Part shown: positions 25,245 to 34,535 of the stretch, in pieces
Layout: every line of letters begins with the position of its first letter
How positions within the stretch are numbered: position 1 is the stretch's first letter
Source: Hymenobacter tibetensis
GTDB lineage: Bacteria > Bacteroidota > Bacteroidia > Cytophagales > Hymenobacteraceae
Direction: 5' to 3'
Assembly (NCBI RefSeq): GCF_022827545.1
Contig: NZ_CP094669.1
Location: 5,325,001 to 5,389,000, forward strand
DNA length: 64,000 bases
Position numbers and translations under genes: made by a program
Notes under the pieces: model-generated
Told to the model about the DNA's origin: nothing
Seen by the model: only the letters and a program-made list of their open reading frames with translations
Database searches by the model: none

Positions 25245-26237
25245 ATGCGCCTTTATTTGTTTCTGCTTCTGTTAGCTTCCGCCCTGCTGACATCCTGCAA
25301 TCCTGACCCTGAGTCTGGCCCTCGCATTGATTTGGTGGGGGGCAACCGATTTCTTTCCTTTAGCCGTGTAAGCAGCATTCCTGGCGATACATTTACTACG
25401 CGCGTCTTCGTCGATACTCGAGACGGCACAGAAGCACCCCTGAAGCGGTTGAGTATTACTGTAAATTACCTACCTGGGCTCTATCCGTATGCGTATCCCG
25501 CCGTTGGTTATAATCGTGATAGTATTCCGAAACAGCCTGCATCTATTGTATTTCTAGACTCGCTGCTCACGGGGCCTCAGGCGCAAGCAGTAGCATTTCA
25601 ATTTCGGGCAGGCACCCGCACTACCTCAGGACAGGAGGATTGGGTTTTTACGGCAGAGGATATTAACGGCAAAAAAAACAGCCGCAGCTTCCGTTTGACA
25701 CTCCGCAATAATGACTCGCTACGGCTGGCTTATCATAGTTACACTATTCTGCTGCCAGCGCCATTAACCCCCGACTCTCGCAGCTACTTGTCGCTGCGGT
25801 CTGGGCTGGCTTTCGCTCCTTTCGCCTTGCGGCAACAACCTCCTAATCAAGCCTTGATTGATGTAGCTTATCTGCCGTTACGCGATGGTGGTCGGGCGTT
25901 GGCCGCACTGAATGATAATCTTCTGGGCCTGAACAACTCCTTGCTGAATGCCGGTAATTGGCTGAATCGCCGTGTTACGGAGTTGCGCAGTACCAGCCTT
26001 GATAGCACTGGCTTTAGCCGAGCTGATACTCCGGAACTGATAACAAGGGCGTTTGAAGCTGGTATTCAGACCACTCCTAGTACTCGTACCAGCGCGTTGC
26101 AAATCCGAGGGGCAGCCAACCGAGTCATTGCCTTTCGTACCGCAGCCCCTAACCCAAAGGTCGGACTTATCTTCATTCAATCTTTTCCTACGGCACCTCT
26201 ACCCGCTATCCGAATGCAAGTGCGCATACTCAAATAA
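25245..26237 (+). CDS. Putative lipoprotein, function unknown
   Basis: A 330-residue protein with the lipoprotein signal LLLLASALLTSCNPDPE (Cys18). The N-terminal half is beta-rich with FTTRVFVDTRDGTEAPLKRL; a middle stretch (SYTILLPAPLTPDSRSYLSL) and a helical region (ALAALNDNLLGLNNSLLNAGNWL) follow. No known domain was recognised. A 7-bp inverted repeat (25187-25204) lies about 40 bases upstream of the ATG. It ends at a terminator shared with the convergent porin gene. Confidence 0.75.
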   Translation: MRLYLFLLLLASALLTSCNPDPESGPRIDLVGGNRFLSFSRVSSIPGDTFTTRVFVDTRDGTEAPLKRLSITVNYLPGLYPYAYPAVGYNRDSIPKQPASIVFLDSLLTGPQAQAVAFQFRAGTRTTSGQEDWVFTAEDINGKKNSRSFRLTLRNNDSLRLAYHSYTILLPAPLTPDSRSYLSLRSGLAFAPFALRQQPPNQALIDVAYLPLRDGGRALAALNDNLLGLNNSLLNAGNWLNRRVTELRSTSLDSTGFSRADTPELITRAFEAGIQTTPSTRTSALQIRGAANRVIAFRTAAPNPKVGLIFIQSFPTAPLPAIRMQVRILK

Positions 26238-26276
26238 CACAGCACACCTGATAGCAGCACAGCGTCGTTAACAGCA

Positions 26277-26309
26277 AAGCGCCCACCTCCAGACAGGAGA
26301 TGGGCGCTT
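26277..26309. terminator. Bidirectional terminator hairpin
   Basis: Arms 26277-26290 and 26296-26309 pair over 14 positions with one mismatch (loop AGACA), between two convergent genes. Confidence 0.85.
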
Positions 26310-26347
26310 CTATTTACAGCACAGCCGGAGTTACTATCTAGCAGCGG

Positions 26348-27859
26348 CTAGAACAGAAAACCAGCGGTGATAGTGGTGGTGAAGCGAGTGGCATCCACTA
26401 CAACTTCGGGCGTGTTTTGAGGGTCGTTGGGCAATATATAGGGGTTGTAGAACCGGTTGGAAGTCCCGTATACCCCTGCCAGGTCGAGATAAAAATTGTT
26501 CTGACGCAGGCCTACACCACCCGTGTAGTAATTCTGAGTCCGGTCGCGGCTACTGTCTTTGTATGGGTCACCGTAGCGAGCAAAGCCAGCGCGCACCCGG
26601 AAGATGTCGAAGCGCAGTTCCCCTCCTAGCCGTAGGTTCACTGCTGACTGGTATAGGTCGCGAATAGCATCGTTGTCGGGGCCGAAGTTGCGGGAATTAG
26701 CACCGCTGGGGTCATTGGTGTTGTCCTCGCTTAGGCGGGCTTGACTGTAGTTCACGTACTCTACATCGCCACTTAAAAAACCATGCTTGCCTACCACAAC
26801 CGCAGCACCTCCCGACGCGCGAAATGGTGAAGTTAGTGCGTAATTAAACTCCCCGACGTCAGCAGTAGCATCACCCGAGTTGTACGTTTTGCCTTCCACT
26901 TCAATCGGTTTGTCGTATATGGCGTTCAGAGACTCGGTGTACGTTTCGGACAGCGTAGATAGCGTTGGCGTTTGCACAGACGCCCCTAATCGCACCGCGT
27001 CATTTACCCGATAAATGGCTCCAATACGGGCATTAATACCTGCTCCGCGCGTTTCCAAGGTTTCACGATATGTGAGGCTACCAAAAGACGTACCCGGAGC
27101 GTTGCTGACAGGTGTCGGATCGGTGGCAGTTAAAGTACTGGTAGAGTTGAAACGAGTACTGACAATGCCGATAGCTCCGCCTATATAAAGTCGGTCACGG
27201 TAGTTAGCACCGTAGCCCAAGTCAAACTGGGTTTTAGAACCGGTTGTCAGCACAGTTTCGGTCTGGTTGAGCGGGCCGGTATCTTCGTAATCTTCGGGGA
27301 TATAAGTGCCCTGATTATCGCGCTCTGTTACAAATGCCTCATAGGCTAAGTCATCCAAGCCTGTTAATTCAGACTCGGTTGGGTTACGTCCGAGATAAGC
27401 AAAAAGGTCTCTATCGAGCCCAGGGGTTCCTCGGTAGCTGAAGCTTTGATTGAAATCATCGATACGGTTCAAGCCAACAGCCCACGTGCCACCTCGCCAC
27501 GGATTTGTATCACCATCAGGCCGACGGCTCGTGAAAGCAGCGCCTAGACTAGCTATATGCAGGCTATTGCGGCCATCAGTGGTGGTGTTACCAAATGCTC
27601 GGCTATTCGTGTTTCCAACACCAAATCCTGGTGTTAAGCTAAATTCCGAACGCTGATATAGACCAAGTCCTGCGGGGTTGGTAACCAAGTTGCCTAAGTC
27701 GGCTCCTACAGCTACGTTAGCCCCTGCTACTCCTAGCGAGCGGGCAGTGCCGGATGGTTGAGTCTGCGAAAAGCGCAGGGCATCCACTTCATATTGGGCA
27801 TAGGTGTAGCTGGCTGGGCTCAATAGAGCCACAGCAAGCCAGTATTTCAAGTTTTTCAT
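26348..27859 (-). CDS. FadL/OmpP1-type outer-membrane transport protein
   Basis: A 503-residue barrel protein with a signal peptide (MKNLKYWLAVALLSPASYTY, then AQ). The mature N-terminus has SQTQPSGTARSLGVAGANVA followed by LVTNPAGLGLYQRSEF, the NPAG element of the FadL/OmpP1 family, which imports hydrophobic compounds. The C-terminus, FTTTITAGFLF, is a typical last strand. The ATG at 27859 is preferred over an upstream in-frame start. It follows the Tyr/Gly-rich lipoprotein gene by 65 bases on the same strand. Confidence 0.85.
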   Translation of the reverse strand: MKNLKYWLAVALLSPASYTYAQYEVDALRFSQTQPSGTARSLGVAGANVAVGADLGNLVTNPAGLGLYQRSEFSLTPGFGVGNTNSRAFGNTTTDGRNSLHIASLGAAFTSRRPDGDTNPWRGGTWAVGLNRIDDFNQSFSYRGTPGLDRDLFAYLGRNPTESELTGLDDLAYEAFVTERDNQGTYIPEDYEDTGPLNQTETVLTTGSKTQFDLGYGANYRDRLYIGGAIGIVSTRFNSTSTLTATDPTPVSNAPGTSFGSLTYRETLETRGAGINARIGAIYRVNDAVRLGASVQTPTLSTLSETYTESLNAIYDKPIEVEGKTYNSGDATADVGEFNYALTSPFRASGGAAVVVGKHGFLSGDVEYVNYSQARLSEDNTNDPSGANSRNFGPDNDAIRDLYQSAVNLRLGGELRFDIFRVRAGFARYGDPYKDSSRDRTQNYYTGGVGLRQNNFYLDLAGVYGTSNRFYNPYILPNDPQNTPEVVVDATRFTTTITAGFLF

Positions 27860-27924
27860 TTTAGGGAGAAGAGAAGGCGGCCACTGATGGCCCGTCACAA
27901 ATCAGGTTCCGAACAGCAAGCGTA

Positions 27925-29256
27925 TTAGTTACGACCACGGCCACGGCCGCCACCACCACCGTCACCACCGCCGCTATTGCCACCGCCACCCATAGAAGGA
28001 GACGAGCTACGCGAAGGCGATTCGTAAGAACGTTGTGGGGCCTCATAGGTGCGCTGCGGTGCTTCGTAAGTACGCTGTGGCGTATAGGCACGCTGCGGAC
28101 TTTCCGAACTTTGTGGCGTCTCGTAGGTGCGCTGACGACGAGTTGGCTGGTCTGCCGTCTGACCACCACCGCTCTGGTTGGTATTCAACTCACTGAAACG
28201 GCTGCGACGCGGCTGCGAATACTGTGGCTGGGCAGCGGCATCGGTACCGGCTCCAATACGTTCGGCCACCCGCTGACGGCTGCGAGTACCGTAAGAAGAT
28301 GGCTGTGGTATGTTGTTGCCGGCATTATCTACGGCTGTCCGGTATCCACGCTGGCCTTCATCAGTAGGCTGCTGTGATATAACACCTGGATTCCCCTCGT
28401 TTGCAGTACCACCTTGGATAGTGCGCGACCGACCTCTACCATTCGATGGTAGTGTAGTAGATTCCGTCAGGCCACCCGTTGCAGCGCGGCCACCGGTAGG
28501 CTCTGCAACTCCACCGAGTGCGCCACGGCTCCGGGAGCCAGTAACATTACCAGTACCGATGCTAGTGCCCGTACGGCCCGCGGTGCCAGCTTCTCCGCTA
28601 CGGCTAGTACGAGCGCCATAACGCACGTTGCGCACAGTGCCTACACCGCCACCGTAATAGTTGTTGATGTTGTAGTAGTTGTTGTAGCCATAGCCACCAT
28701 AGCCTCCGCCATAATAGCTGTCGTAGAGGCCATAGCCGCGTCCGTAGCGCCATGGGTTGTAGCCCCAGCCCCAAGGGTTACCAAAGCCAATGTTGATATT
28801 AACAAAGCTTCCGCCTAAGCCGCCGTACCCGTAGGCTGGGCCATAGAATGGGTCGTAGAAACCACTGCCGTAGTACGATGAGCCACCATACCAGAAGGGG
28901 TCATTATACACAAAGTCGTTGTAGCCGTAGCCGAATCCACGGTAGTAGGGCTGATGAAACCGACGAATGCGAGAAGAGTACGCATAGTCATCGTCGTAGT
29001 ATTCAGTTGACTCCGTAACGGTAGAAGAGCTTCGCTGGCCTTCCGCCGTATAATCAGGATTTGATATCTCATCATCTGACTGCACCTCGGCGGGCGCAGT
29101 GGTAGCTACTGCAGCTCGCGCATTCTGCGTGGTACGGTCCTTAGAGGAATAATATACGCCGTCACTCTCCGTAGTAGTGAGGGCGCTAGTACCAGCACAA
29201 CCACCCAGTGTAAGCAGGGCCAAGGCGGGCAATAGGGAAGGGAGGAAATTTTTCAT
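27925..29256 (-). CDS. Low-complexity Tyr/Gly-rich lipoprotein with C-terminal QRTYE repeats
   Basis: A 443-residue protein with lipoprotein signal ALALLTLGGCAGTS (Cys20). About residues 95-205 are extremely rich in Tyr, Gly, Asn and Phe (for example YGYNDFVYNDPFWYGGSSYY), then a Thr/Gly/Arg-rich stretch, then near the C-terminus a series of short repeats (TYETPQ, YTPQ, TYEAPQ, TYEAPQ, SYESP), and a Gly/Arg tail. It should be a disordered surface or periplasmic protein. No enzymatic domain is visible. It is the first gene of a two-gene unit with the FadL-like porin. Confidence 0.8.
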   Translation of the reverse strand: MKNFLPSLLPALALLTLGGCAGTSALTTTESDGVYYSSKDRTTQNARAAVATTAPAEVQSDDEISNPDYTAEGQRSSSTVTESTEYYDDDYAYSSRIRRFHQPYYRGFGYGYNDFVYNDPFWYGGSSYYGSGFYDPFYGPAYGYGGLGGSFVNINIGFGNPWGWGYNPWRYGRGYGLYDSYYGGGYGGYGYNNYYNINNYYGGGVGTVRNVRYGARTSRSGEAGTAGRTGTSIGTGNVTGSRSRGALGGVAEPTGGRAATGGLTESTTLPSNGRGRSRTIQGGTANEGNPGVISQQPTDEGQRGYRTAVDNAGNNIPQPSSYGTRSRQRVAERIGAGTDAAAQPQYSQPRRSRFSELNTNQSGGGQTADQPTRRQRTYETPQSSESPQRAYTPQRTYEAPQRTYEAPQRSYESPSRSSSPSMGGGGNSGGGDGGGGGRGRGRN

Positions 29257-29456
29257 GGCTGCTTGCGTGAAAAGGAAGGCTGGCGAAGTAAAGAGCAAGT
29301 GAAGCGACGAAAGGTTGTTTGGGGTAGCAAACATTCTATAAGGTCAGGCTTCAGTTTATTTATAACGTAATTTGGTGGCGAAACGGTGCCGTTTTGGATA
29401 TGACAAATTTTAGGCCAAACCGGAACTTTTCCATCTGACCAAAGATACCTGAAAAC

Positions 29457-30932
29457 ATGAGCAAAGGTTTGCCCAAACGGAGTGAAGATTATTCCCTGTG
29501 GTACAATGAGTTGGTGAAGCGCGCAGGCCTTGCCGAAAACTCCGCAGTGCGCGGCTGCATGGTCATCAAACCCTATGGTTACGCCATCTGGGAGAAGATG
29601 CAGCGCACCCTCGACGACATGTTCAAACGCACGGGCCATCAGAACGCGTACTTCCCGCTTTTTGTGCCCAAAAGCTTGTTTGAAGCCGAGGAAAAAAACG
29701 CAGAGGGATTTGCCAAGGAGTGCGCCGTTGTGACACACTACCGCCTCCAAACCGACCCCGACAATCCAGGCAAGCTGCGCGTTGACCCCAACGCCAAGCT
29801 GGAAGAAGAATTGGTGGTACGTCCTACCTCAGAAGCCATTATCTGGAGCACCTACAAAAACTGGATCCAAAGCTACCGCGACCTACCGTTGCTCATCAAC
29901 CAGTGGGCGAACGTTGTGCGCTGGGAAATGCGGACCCGCTTGTTTTTGCGCACTGCCGAATTCCTGTGGCAGGAAGGCCACACGGCCCACGCCACCGCCG
30001 AAGAGGCCGTAGCCGAAACCCGCCAAATGCTGGAAGTGTACGCGCAGTTTGCAGAGGAATGGATGGCGCTGCCCGTGGTGAAAGGAGTGAAAACCGAAAA
30101 CGAGCGGTTTGCTGGGGCCGAAGACACATATTGCATCGAAGGCTTGATGCAGGACGGCAAAGCCTTGCAGGCGGGCACCTCCCACTTCTTGGGTCAAAAC
30201 TTCGCCAAAGCTTTTGATGTGCAGTTTGCCAACAAAGAAGGCGGACTCGAACACGTTTGGGGTACCAGTTGGGGCGTAAGTACCCGCCTGATGGGGGCCC
30301 TCGTGATGGCGCACTCCGACGATGAAGGCCTAGTGCTGCCGCCCAAGTTGGCTCCTATCCAAGTGGTCATTGTGCCTATCTACAAAACCGGCCAACTCGA
30401 TGAATTGCTGGAGCGCATCCGGCCCATGCAAATGGGCTTGATTGAGCGCGGCATTTCAGTGAAAATCGACGACCGAGACACCGAGCGCCCCGGCTTCAAG
30501 TTTGCGGAGTGGGAGCTGAAAGGCGTGCCCGTACGCCTGGCCGTTGGTATGCGCGACCTGGACGCTGGCACAGTAGAAGTAGCCCGCCGCGACACCAAGG
30601 AGAAAATGAATATGCCGCTGGCCGACATCGTAAACAACGTGGCCGCCTTGCTGGACGATATTCAAGCGAGCATCTACCGGAAGGCGCACAAGTTCCGCGA
30701 AACCCATACCCACCGCGTTGACACTTACGAAGAATTCAAGCAGGCGCTGGAAGGCGAAGGTGGCTTTGTAGTGGCGCACTGGGACGGAACTTCCGAAACC
30801 GAGGAGCGCATCAAAGAAGAAACCAAAGCCACTATCCGCTGCATGGCCCTTGCCGAGCCCGACGAGGATGGTGTGGATATGCTAACGGGCAAGCCGTCGA
30901 AGCGGCGCGTGTATTTCGCCCGAGCTTACTAG
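29457..30932 (+). CDS. proS: Prolyl-tRNA synthetase (archaeal/eukaryotic type)
   Basis: It charges tRNA-Pro. At 491 residues it has the short form without an editing insertion. Class II motifs are visible: [38 protein letters not shown] and the C-terminal anticodon-binding part with [20 protein letters not shown]. The N-terminal [19 protein letters not shown] is typical of ProRS type 3. The C-terminus ends in RVYFARAY, the conserved Tyr-terminated end of this type. It is divergent from the Tyr/Gly-rich lipoprotein gene and followed by a terminator. Confidence 0.98.
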   Translation: MSKGLPKRSEDYSLWYNELVKRAGLAENSAVRGCMVIKPYGYAIWEKMQRTLDDMFKRTGHQNAYFPLFVPKSLFEAEEKNAEGFAKECAVVTHYRLQTDPDNPGKLRVDPNAKLEEELVVRPTSEAIIWSTYKNWIQSYRDLPLLINQWANVVRWEMRTRLFLRTAEFLWQEGHTAHATAEEAVAETRQMLEVYAQFAEEWMALPVVKGVKTENERFAGAEDTYCIEGLMQDGKALQAGTSHFLGQNFAKAFDVQFANKEGGLEHVWGTSWGVSTRLMGALVMAHSDDEGLVLPPKLAPIQVVIVPIYKTGQLDELLERIRPMQMGLIERGISVKIDDRDTERPGFKFAEWELKGVPVRLAVGMRDLDAGTVEVARRDTKEKMNMPLADIVNNVAALLDDIQASIYRKAHKFRETHTHRVDTYEEFKQALEGEGGFVVAHWDGTSETEERIKEETKATIRCMALAEPDEDGVDMLTGKPSKRRVYFARAY

Positions 30933-30961
30933 GCCTCACTGGCGCCCATACACAAGAAAAT

Positions 30962-30992
30962 CCCCGCTACACTAGCTGTAGCGGGGCTTTTT
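30962..30992 (+). terminator. Intrinsic terminator of proS
   Basis: The stem CCCCGCTACA / TGTAGCGGGG with loop CTAGC is followed by CTTTTT. Confidence 0.92.
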
Positions 30993-30999
30993 GCAATAA

Positions 31000-31251
31000 T
31001 CAGTTTCCCTGAGCGGCTGCAATAGCGTTGGTCAGCTCCTCGTCGGACAAGGTATCAAACCAGCCTTTGCTCAGTTCCAGGCGCACAGTTTGGGCTCCCC
31101 CACTTGGCGTGCACACAACTGGCACATCGCCGGCTTCGGTTTCGCTACGCTTTGTGGCCTCGGTAGCGGCACTGCTTTCCACCCCCGCATAGGCTTGCAC
31201 ACACGTCCAGGTGGTGGAATGTTGGTCGGTTACTTCACGTTGCTTCATCAT
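31000..31251 (-). CDS. Small hypothetical protein
   Basis: An 83-residue frame starting with two Met codons (31251 or 31248). The sequence begins MMKQREVTDQHSTTWTCVQA, has a short acidic/Thr-rich centre, a strand-like VPVVCTPSGGAQTVRLEL and a C-terminal helix (WFDTLSDEELTNAIAAAQGN). It ends right at the proS terminator, and it reads convergent to proS and divergent from nfeD. No family was recognised. The composition is protein-like and codon use resembles the neighbours. Confidence 0.6.
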   Translation of the reverse strand: MMKQREVTDQHSTTWTCVQAYAGVESSAATEATKRSETEAGDVPVVCTPSGGAQTVRLELSKGWFDTLSDEELTNAIAAAQGN

Positions 31252-31426
31252 AGGCTTGCCTACGCACCACAAGAATGAAAGTCAGCGGAGCTACCGGAAT
31301 ATTTCTTCTCGATTAGCAATAGCTGAAAGCCGACCAGCTTTCGCTCTTACTAGCTATTGCACTTACATATCAGCATGTTCAGCGCCATCTTTCTGCGTAT
31401 CTTTTCACTTCCAACCACCTATTGCT

Positions 31427-31930
31427 ATGGAACTGCTTGTGTGGACCCGCTTACCACTGCCTATGGACTGGCTTACAATTGCCTTGCTCTTGCTCTTCGG
31501 CCTGCTATTTCTGGTGGTTGAGGTTATCTTCATTCCGGGCACTACGGTGGTGGGCCTCATCGGCTTTGCTCTGCTGGCAGCCGGTGTTTGGTTTGGCTAC
31601 CGCGACCTAGGCTCTGGCACCGGTCATGTTCTACTCATAACCTCGTTGGCGGCCACAGCGGTACTAGTGTATATTGGCTTGCGACCGAAAAATATAAGCC
31701 GGGTAGCACTCAACAACGTCAACACCTCTCATGTGCGGGATGCACGGCTACCAGACGTCCTACCCGGAACCACCGGCCGCACGCTGTCGGCTCTACGGCC
31801 AGCGGGTACGGTACTGTTCGAGGATAACCGGCGGGAAGTAACCACGCGCGGCGAATATGTACCAGCCGGCACCGAAGTTCGGGTGCTGCGCATCGAGCAA
31901 AATCGAATTGTGGTGGAAAGTGTTGTATAA
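31427..31930 (+). CDS. NfeD-family membrane protein
   Basis: A 167-residue protein with membrane segments (WLTIALLLLFGLLFLVVEVI, GLIGFALLAAGVWFGY, VLLITSLAATAVLVYIGL) and a C-terminal OB-fold NfeD domain (GTTGRTLSALRPAGTVLF, then GEYVPAGTEVRVLRIEQNRI). It works with the flotillin-like protein encoded 138 bases downstream, in ordered membrane domains. The ATG at 31427 matches the family start; a Met 12 residues on is an alternative. Confidence 0.93.
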   Translation: MELLVWTRLPLPMDWLTIALLLLFGLLFLVVEVIFIPGTTVVGLIGFALLAAGVWFGYRDLGSGTGHVLLITSLAATAVLVYIGLRPKNISRVALNNVNTSHVRDARLPDVLPGTTGRTLSALRPAGTVLFEDNRREVTTRGEYVPAGTEVRVLRIEQNRIVVESVV

Positions 31931-32068
31931 AGACTACTGTCTCTGTACTTCGCTTACGCCGCCCTGGAACACCCCACTTGTGTGGGCCTGATAGCCTTCC
32001 CTTTGGGTACCCTACATTAGCGCTTCGCCCAACGCTTTTCACTAACTGAACGAGCCTACTCGCAAACG

Positions 32069-33070
32069 ATGAACTTTCCCATCTTCCCGCTGATTGTTGG
32101 GGCCATTGTTCTTTTGGTCTTTCTGTATTTCTTCCCTATCAGCCTCTGGATAACGGCGCTGTTTTCAGGAGTGAAGGTGAGTTTGTTTCAACTGGCATTC
32201 ATGCGGGTTCGGAAGGTTCCTCCATCATTGATTGTCAACTCCATGATTACCAGCACCAAAGCCGGCTTGGAGCTAACCGCCAACGACTTAGAAACCCACT
32301 ACCTAGCGGGCGGCAACATTCCGAGCGTTATCAAAGCATTGATTTCGGCTGATAAGGCAAACATCCCACTCACCTTCAAGCAAGCCACTGCCATCGACCT
32401 CGCAGGCCGTGACGTGTTCGAGGCTGTTACGACGAGTGTAAATCCGAAAGTAATCAACACCCCCAACGTGGCCGCGGTGGCGCAGGATGGCATTCAGCTA
32501 ATTGCCAAAGCGCGTATCACAGTGCGGGCCAACATTACGCAGTTGGTAGGAGGTGCCGGTGAGGAAACCATCTTAGCTCGTGTTGGCGAAGGTATCGTTA
32601 CTAGCATAGGCTCCTCGAAATCCCACAAAGAGGTGCTCGAGAACCCCGACAAAATATCGAAGCTGGTTTTAAGCAAAGGCTTGGATGCAGGCACCGCTTT
32701 TGAAATTCTCTCTATTGATATTGCGGATATTGATATCGGAGAAAACATCGGGGCTAAGCTCCAAATCGACCAAGCCACTGCTGACCTAAAGGTGGCGGAA
32801 GCTAAAGCCGAGGAACGGCGCGCCATGGCAGTGGCTATAGAGCAGGAGAACCGAGCCAAAACACAAGAAGCCAAGGCTCGCGTAGTAGAAGCCGAAGCCG
32901 AAATTCCCAAAGCTATGGCCGAAGCCTTCCGCTCCGGCAATTTGGGCATCATGGACTACTACAAAATGCGCAACGTACAGGCCGATACCGACATGCGTGA
33001 CTCTATTGCCAACCCTAGCAACCAAAGCAGCAGTTCCAAGCCCGGCCGCGACGAAACCCGGCTGAGCTAA
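32069..33070 (+). CDS. floA: Flotillin-like protein FloA
   Basis: A scaffold protein of membrane microdomains, 333 residues. An N-terminal membrane hairpin ([20 protein letters not shown]) is followed by a SPFH/YqfA domain ([45 protein letters not shown]-like hinge [17 protein letters not shown]) and an Ala/Glu-rich coiled coil (about 240-300: [20 protein letters not shown]). Length and order match Bacillus-type FloA. It forms an operon with nfeD. Confidence 0.95.
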   Translation: MNFPIFPLIVGAIVLLVFLYFFPISLWITALFSGVKVSLFQLAFMRVRKVPPSLIVNSMITSTKAGLELTANDLETHYLAGGNIPSVIKALISADKANIPLTFKQATAIDLAGRDVFEAVTTSVNPKVINTPNVAAVAQDGIQLIAKARITVRANITQLVGGAGEETILARVGEGIVTSIGSSKSHKEVLENPDKISKLVLSKGLDAGTAFEILSIDIADIDIGENIGAKLQIDQATADLKVAEAKAEERRAMAVAIEQENRAKTQEAKARVVEAEAEIPKAMAEAFRSGNLGIMDYYKMRNVQADTDMRDSIANPSNQSSSSKPGRDETRLS

Positions 33071-33146
33071 CTCACTGCTTACAACCTAATTTAACGGCGC
33101 TATCCTTATACAAAAAAAATAGTATCTCGTTATTCATACGTGCACG

Positions 33147-33162
33147 GCTAAATCGATTTAGC
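33147..33162. promoter_or_regulatory. Perfect 16-bp palindrome, LacI-type operator candidate
   Basis: GCTAAATCGATTTAGC is fully symmetric with a central CG, as in LacI/GalR-family operators. It lies 77 bases before the GH26 start codon. No LacI-type regulator gene is in the window. Confidence 0.5.
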
Positions 33163-33239
33163 TATTTTAGAGCTTTGTTGGTCCTATAGACGTCTCACCC
33201 ACACTAACCCTGGGGCCGACTATCTAATACTACAGCTCT

Positions 33240-34463
33240 ATGAACTTGAAACTAGTGTCGCTTTTGCTACTGGTAGCCACCACTTGGTTGTGCGGCTGTG
33301 GTAGTATCCGCATGGGACGAACCTTTCGCTACCCCATCCAAATCACCGACCCCAAGGCGACGTACCAAACCAAGGCGCTTTTCTACAACCTGCAACACCC
33401 AACCTCAAACGGCATTTTGTTTGGGCAGCAGGATGTCACGCAGTATGGTATCGGCTGGAAGGATGAGCCCAACCGCAGTGATGTTAAGAGTGTATGTGGC
33501 TCTAATCCGGCGGTGTATGGTTGGGACGTAGCGGACCTCGTACGCGCTTCCCTACAAGGCAACAGCGCAGGCAACGAGGCGCTAGAGCGCAACCGTCAAT
33601 TAGTCCTGCAAGCCTACGAGCGGGGCGGGCTGAACACGTTTTGTTGGCACATGCACAACTTCGTGACGGGTAAGAATTTCTACGACACCACTGCCGCAGT
33701 GGCCGCCATCTTGCCTGGTGGTGAGCAACATGCTGCGTATACGCGCAGCCTGGACGTTATTGCCGCTTATTTTCGGCACTTGAAAGCCAAAGATGGCACG
33801 TTAGTACCTGTCATATTCCGCCCGTTGCACGAGCACACCGGTTCGTGGTTTTGGTGGGGCAAGCGCCACTGTAGCCAGCAGGAGTTTGTGCAGCTGTGGC
33901 AGTTTACGGTTCAGTACTTGCGCGACAAAAAGAAGGTGCACAACCTGCTCTACGCCTACTCCCCCGACCGAGTACCCACCTCAGCCACCTATTTTGAACG
34001 CTACCCCGGCGACGCATTCGTGGATGTGCTAGGCCACGACAACTACTGGGATTTCAATGTGGTGAGCACTCCCAACAAAGGCGTACTCACCCTCGATACG
34101 CTAGTAACAGAAGCGCAAGCCCGAGGAAAGGTGGCAGCCTTGACGGAAACGGGGCTGGAAAAAATCACCAACCCTACTTGGTTTTCCGCCAACCTGCTAC
34201 AGCAACTCAAGAGCAGTACCAAGGCCAGCCAAATAGCTTATCTCATGGTATGGCGCAATGCGCACGAAGGACACTTCTACGCGCCCTATCCTGGCCATAG
34301 CAGCGTACCTGATTTCCTGCAGTTTTATCAGGACTCGTTGACAACTTTCGAGAATGACAAGCCGCAGCTGTATTCGGTGCCCAAACCAACGCGGGAGCAG
34401 CGGCGGAAAGCTGCGCAAGTGGCAAACAAGCTGCCTGTACTCCGGGAACCCTCTACTCAGTGA
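33240..34463 (+). CDS. GH26 family glycoside hydrolase (mannanase-like) lipoprotein
   Basis: A 407-residue protein with a lipoprotein signal (LVATTWLCGCGS, Cys20). The TIM-barrel carries the family acid/base E198 in RPLHEHTGSWFWWG and the nucleophile E303 in ALTETGLEK; YGWDVADL and LGHDNYWDF are also typical of GH26. Beta-1,4-mannan is the usual substrate, although the family also includes other beta-glycanases. A surface- or periplasm-facing lipid-anchored enzyme is expected. It stands alone, without a Sus pair or other hydrolases, and ends at a strong hairpin. Confidence 0.93.
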   Translation: MNLKLVSLLLLVATTWLCGCGSIRMGRTFRYPIQITDPKATYQTKALFYNLQHPTSNGILFGQQDVTQYGIGWKDEPNRSDVKSVCGSNPAVYGWDVADLVRASLQGNSAGNEALERNRQLVLQAYERGGLNTFCWHMHNFVTGKNFYDTTAAVAAILPGGEQHAAYTRSLDVIAAYFRHLKAKDGTLVPVIFRPLHEHTGSWFWWGKRHCSQQEFVQLWQFTVQYLRDKKKVHNLLYAYSPDRVPTSATYFERYPGDAFVDVLGHDNYWDFNVVSTPNKGVLTLDTLVTEAQARGKVAALTETGLEKITNPTWFSANLLQQLKSSTKASQIAYLMVWRNAHEGHFYAPYPGHSSVPDFLQFYQDSLTTFENDKPQLYSVPKPTREQRRKAAQVANKLPVLREPSTQ

Positions 34464-34468
34464 AATTA

Positions 34469-34514
34469 AAGCAGCAAGGCCGGCCCCCGCAATGTGGGGC
34501 CGGCCTTGCTGCTT
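34469..34514. terminator. 19-bp perfect hairpin between convergent genes
   Basis: Arms 34469-34487 and 34496-34514 are exact reverse complements with loop CGCAATGT. It begins 5 bases after the GH26 stop and lies 21 bases past the end of the convergent OmpA gene. Confidence 0.82.
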
Positions 34515-34535
34515 CGCGTGAAAAGATGCGCTTCT

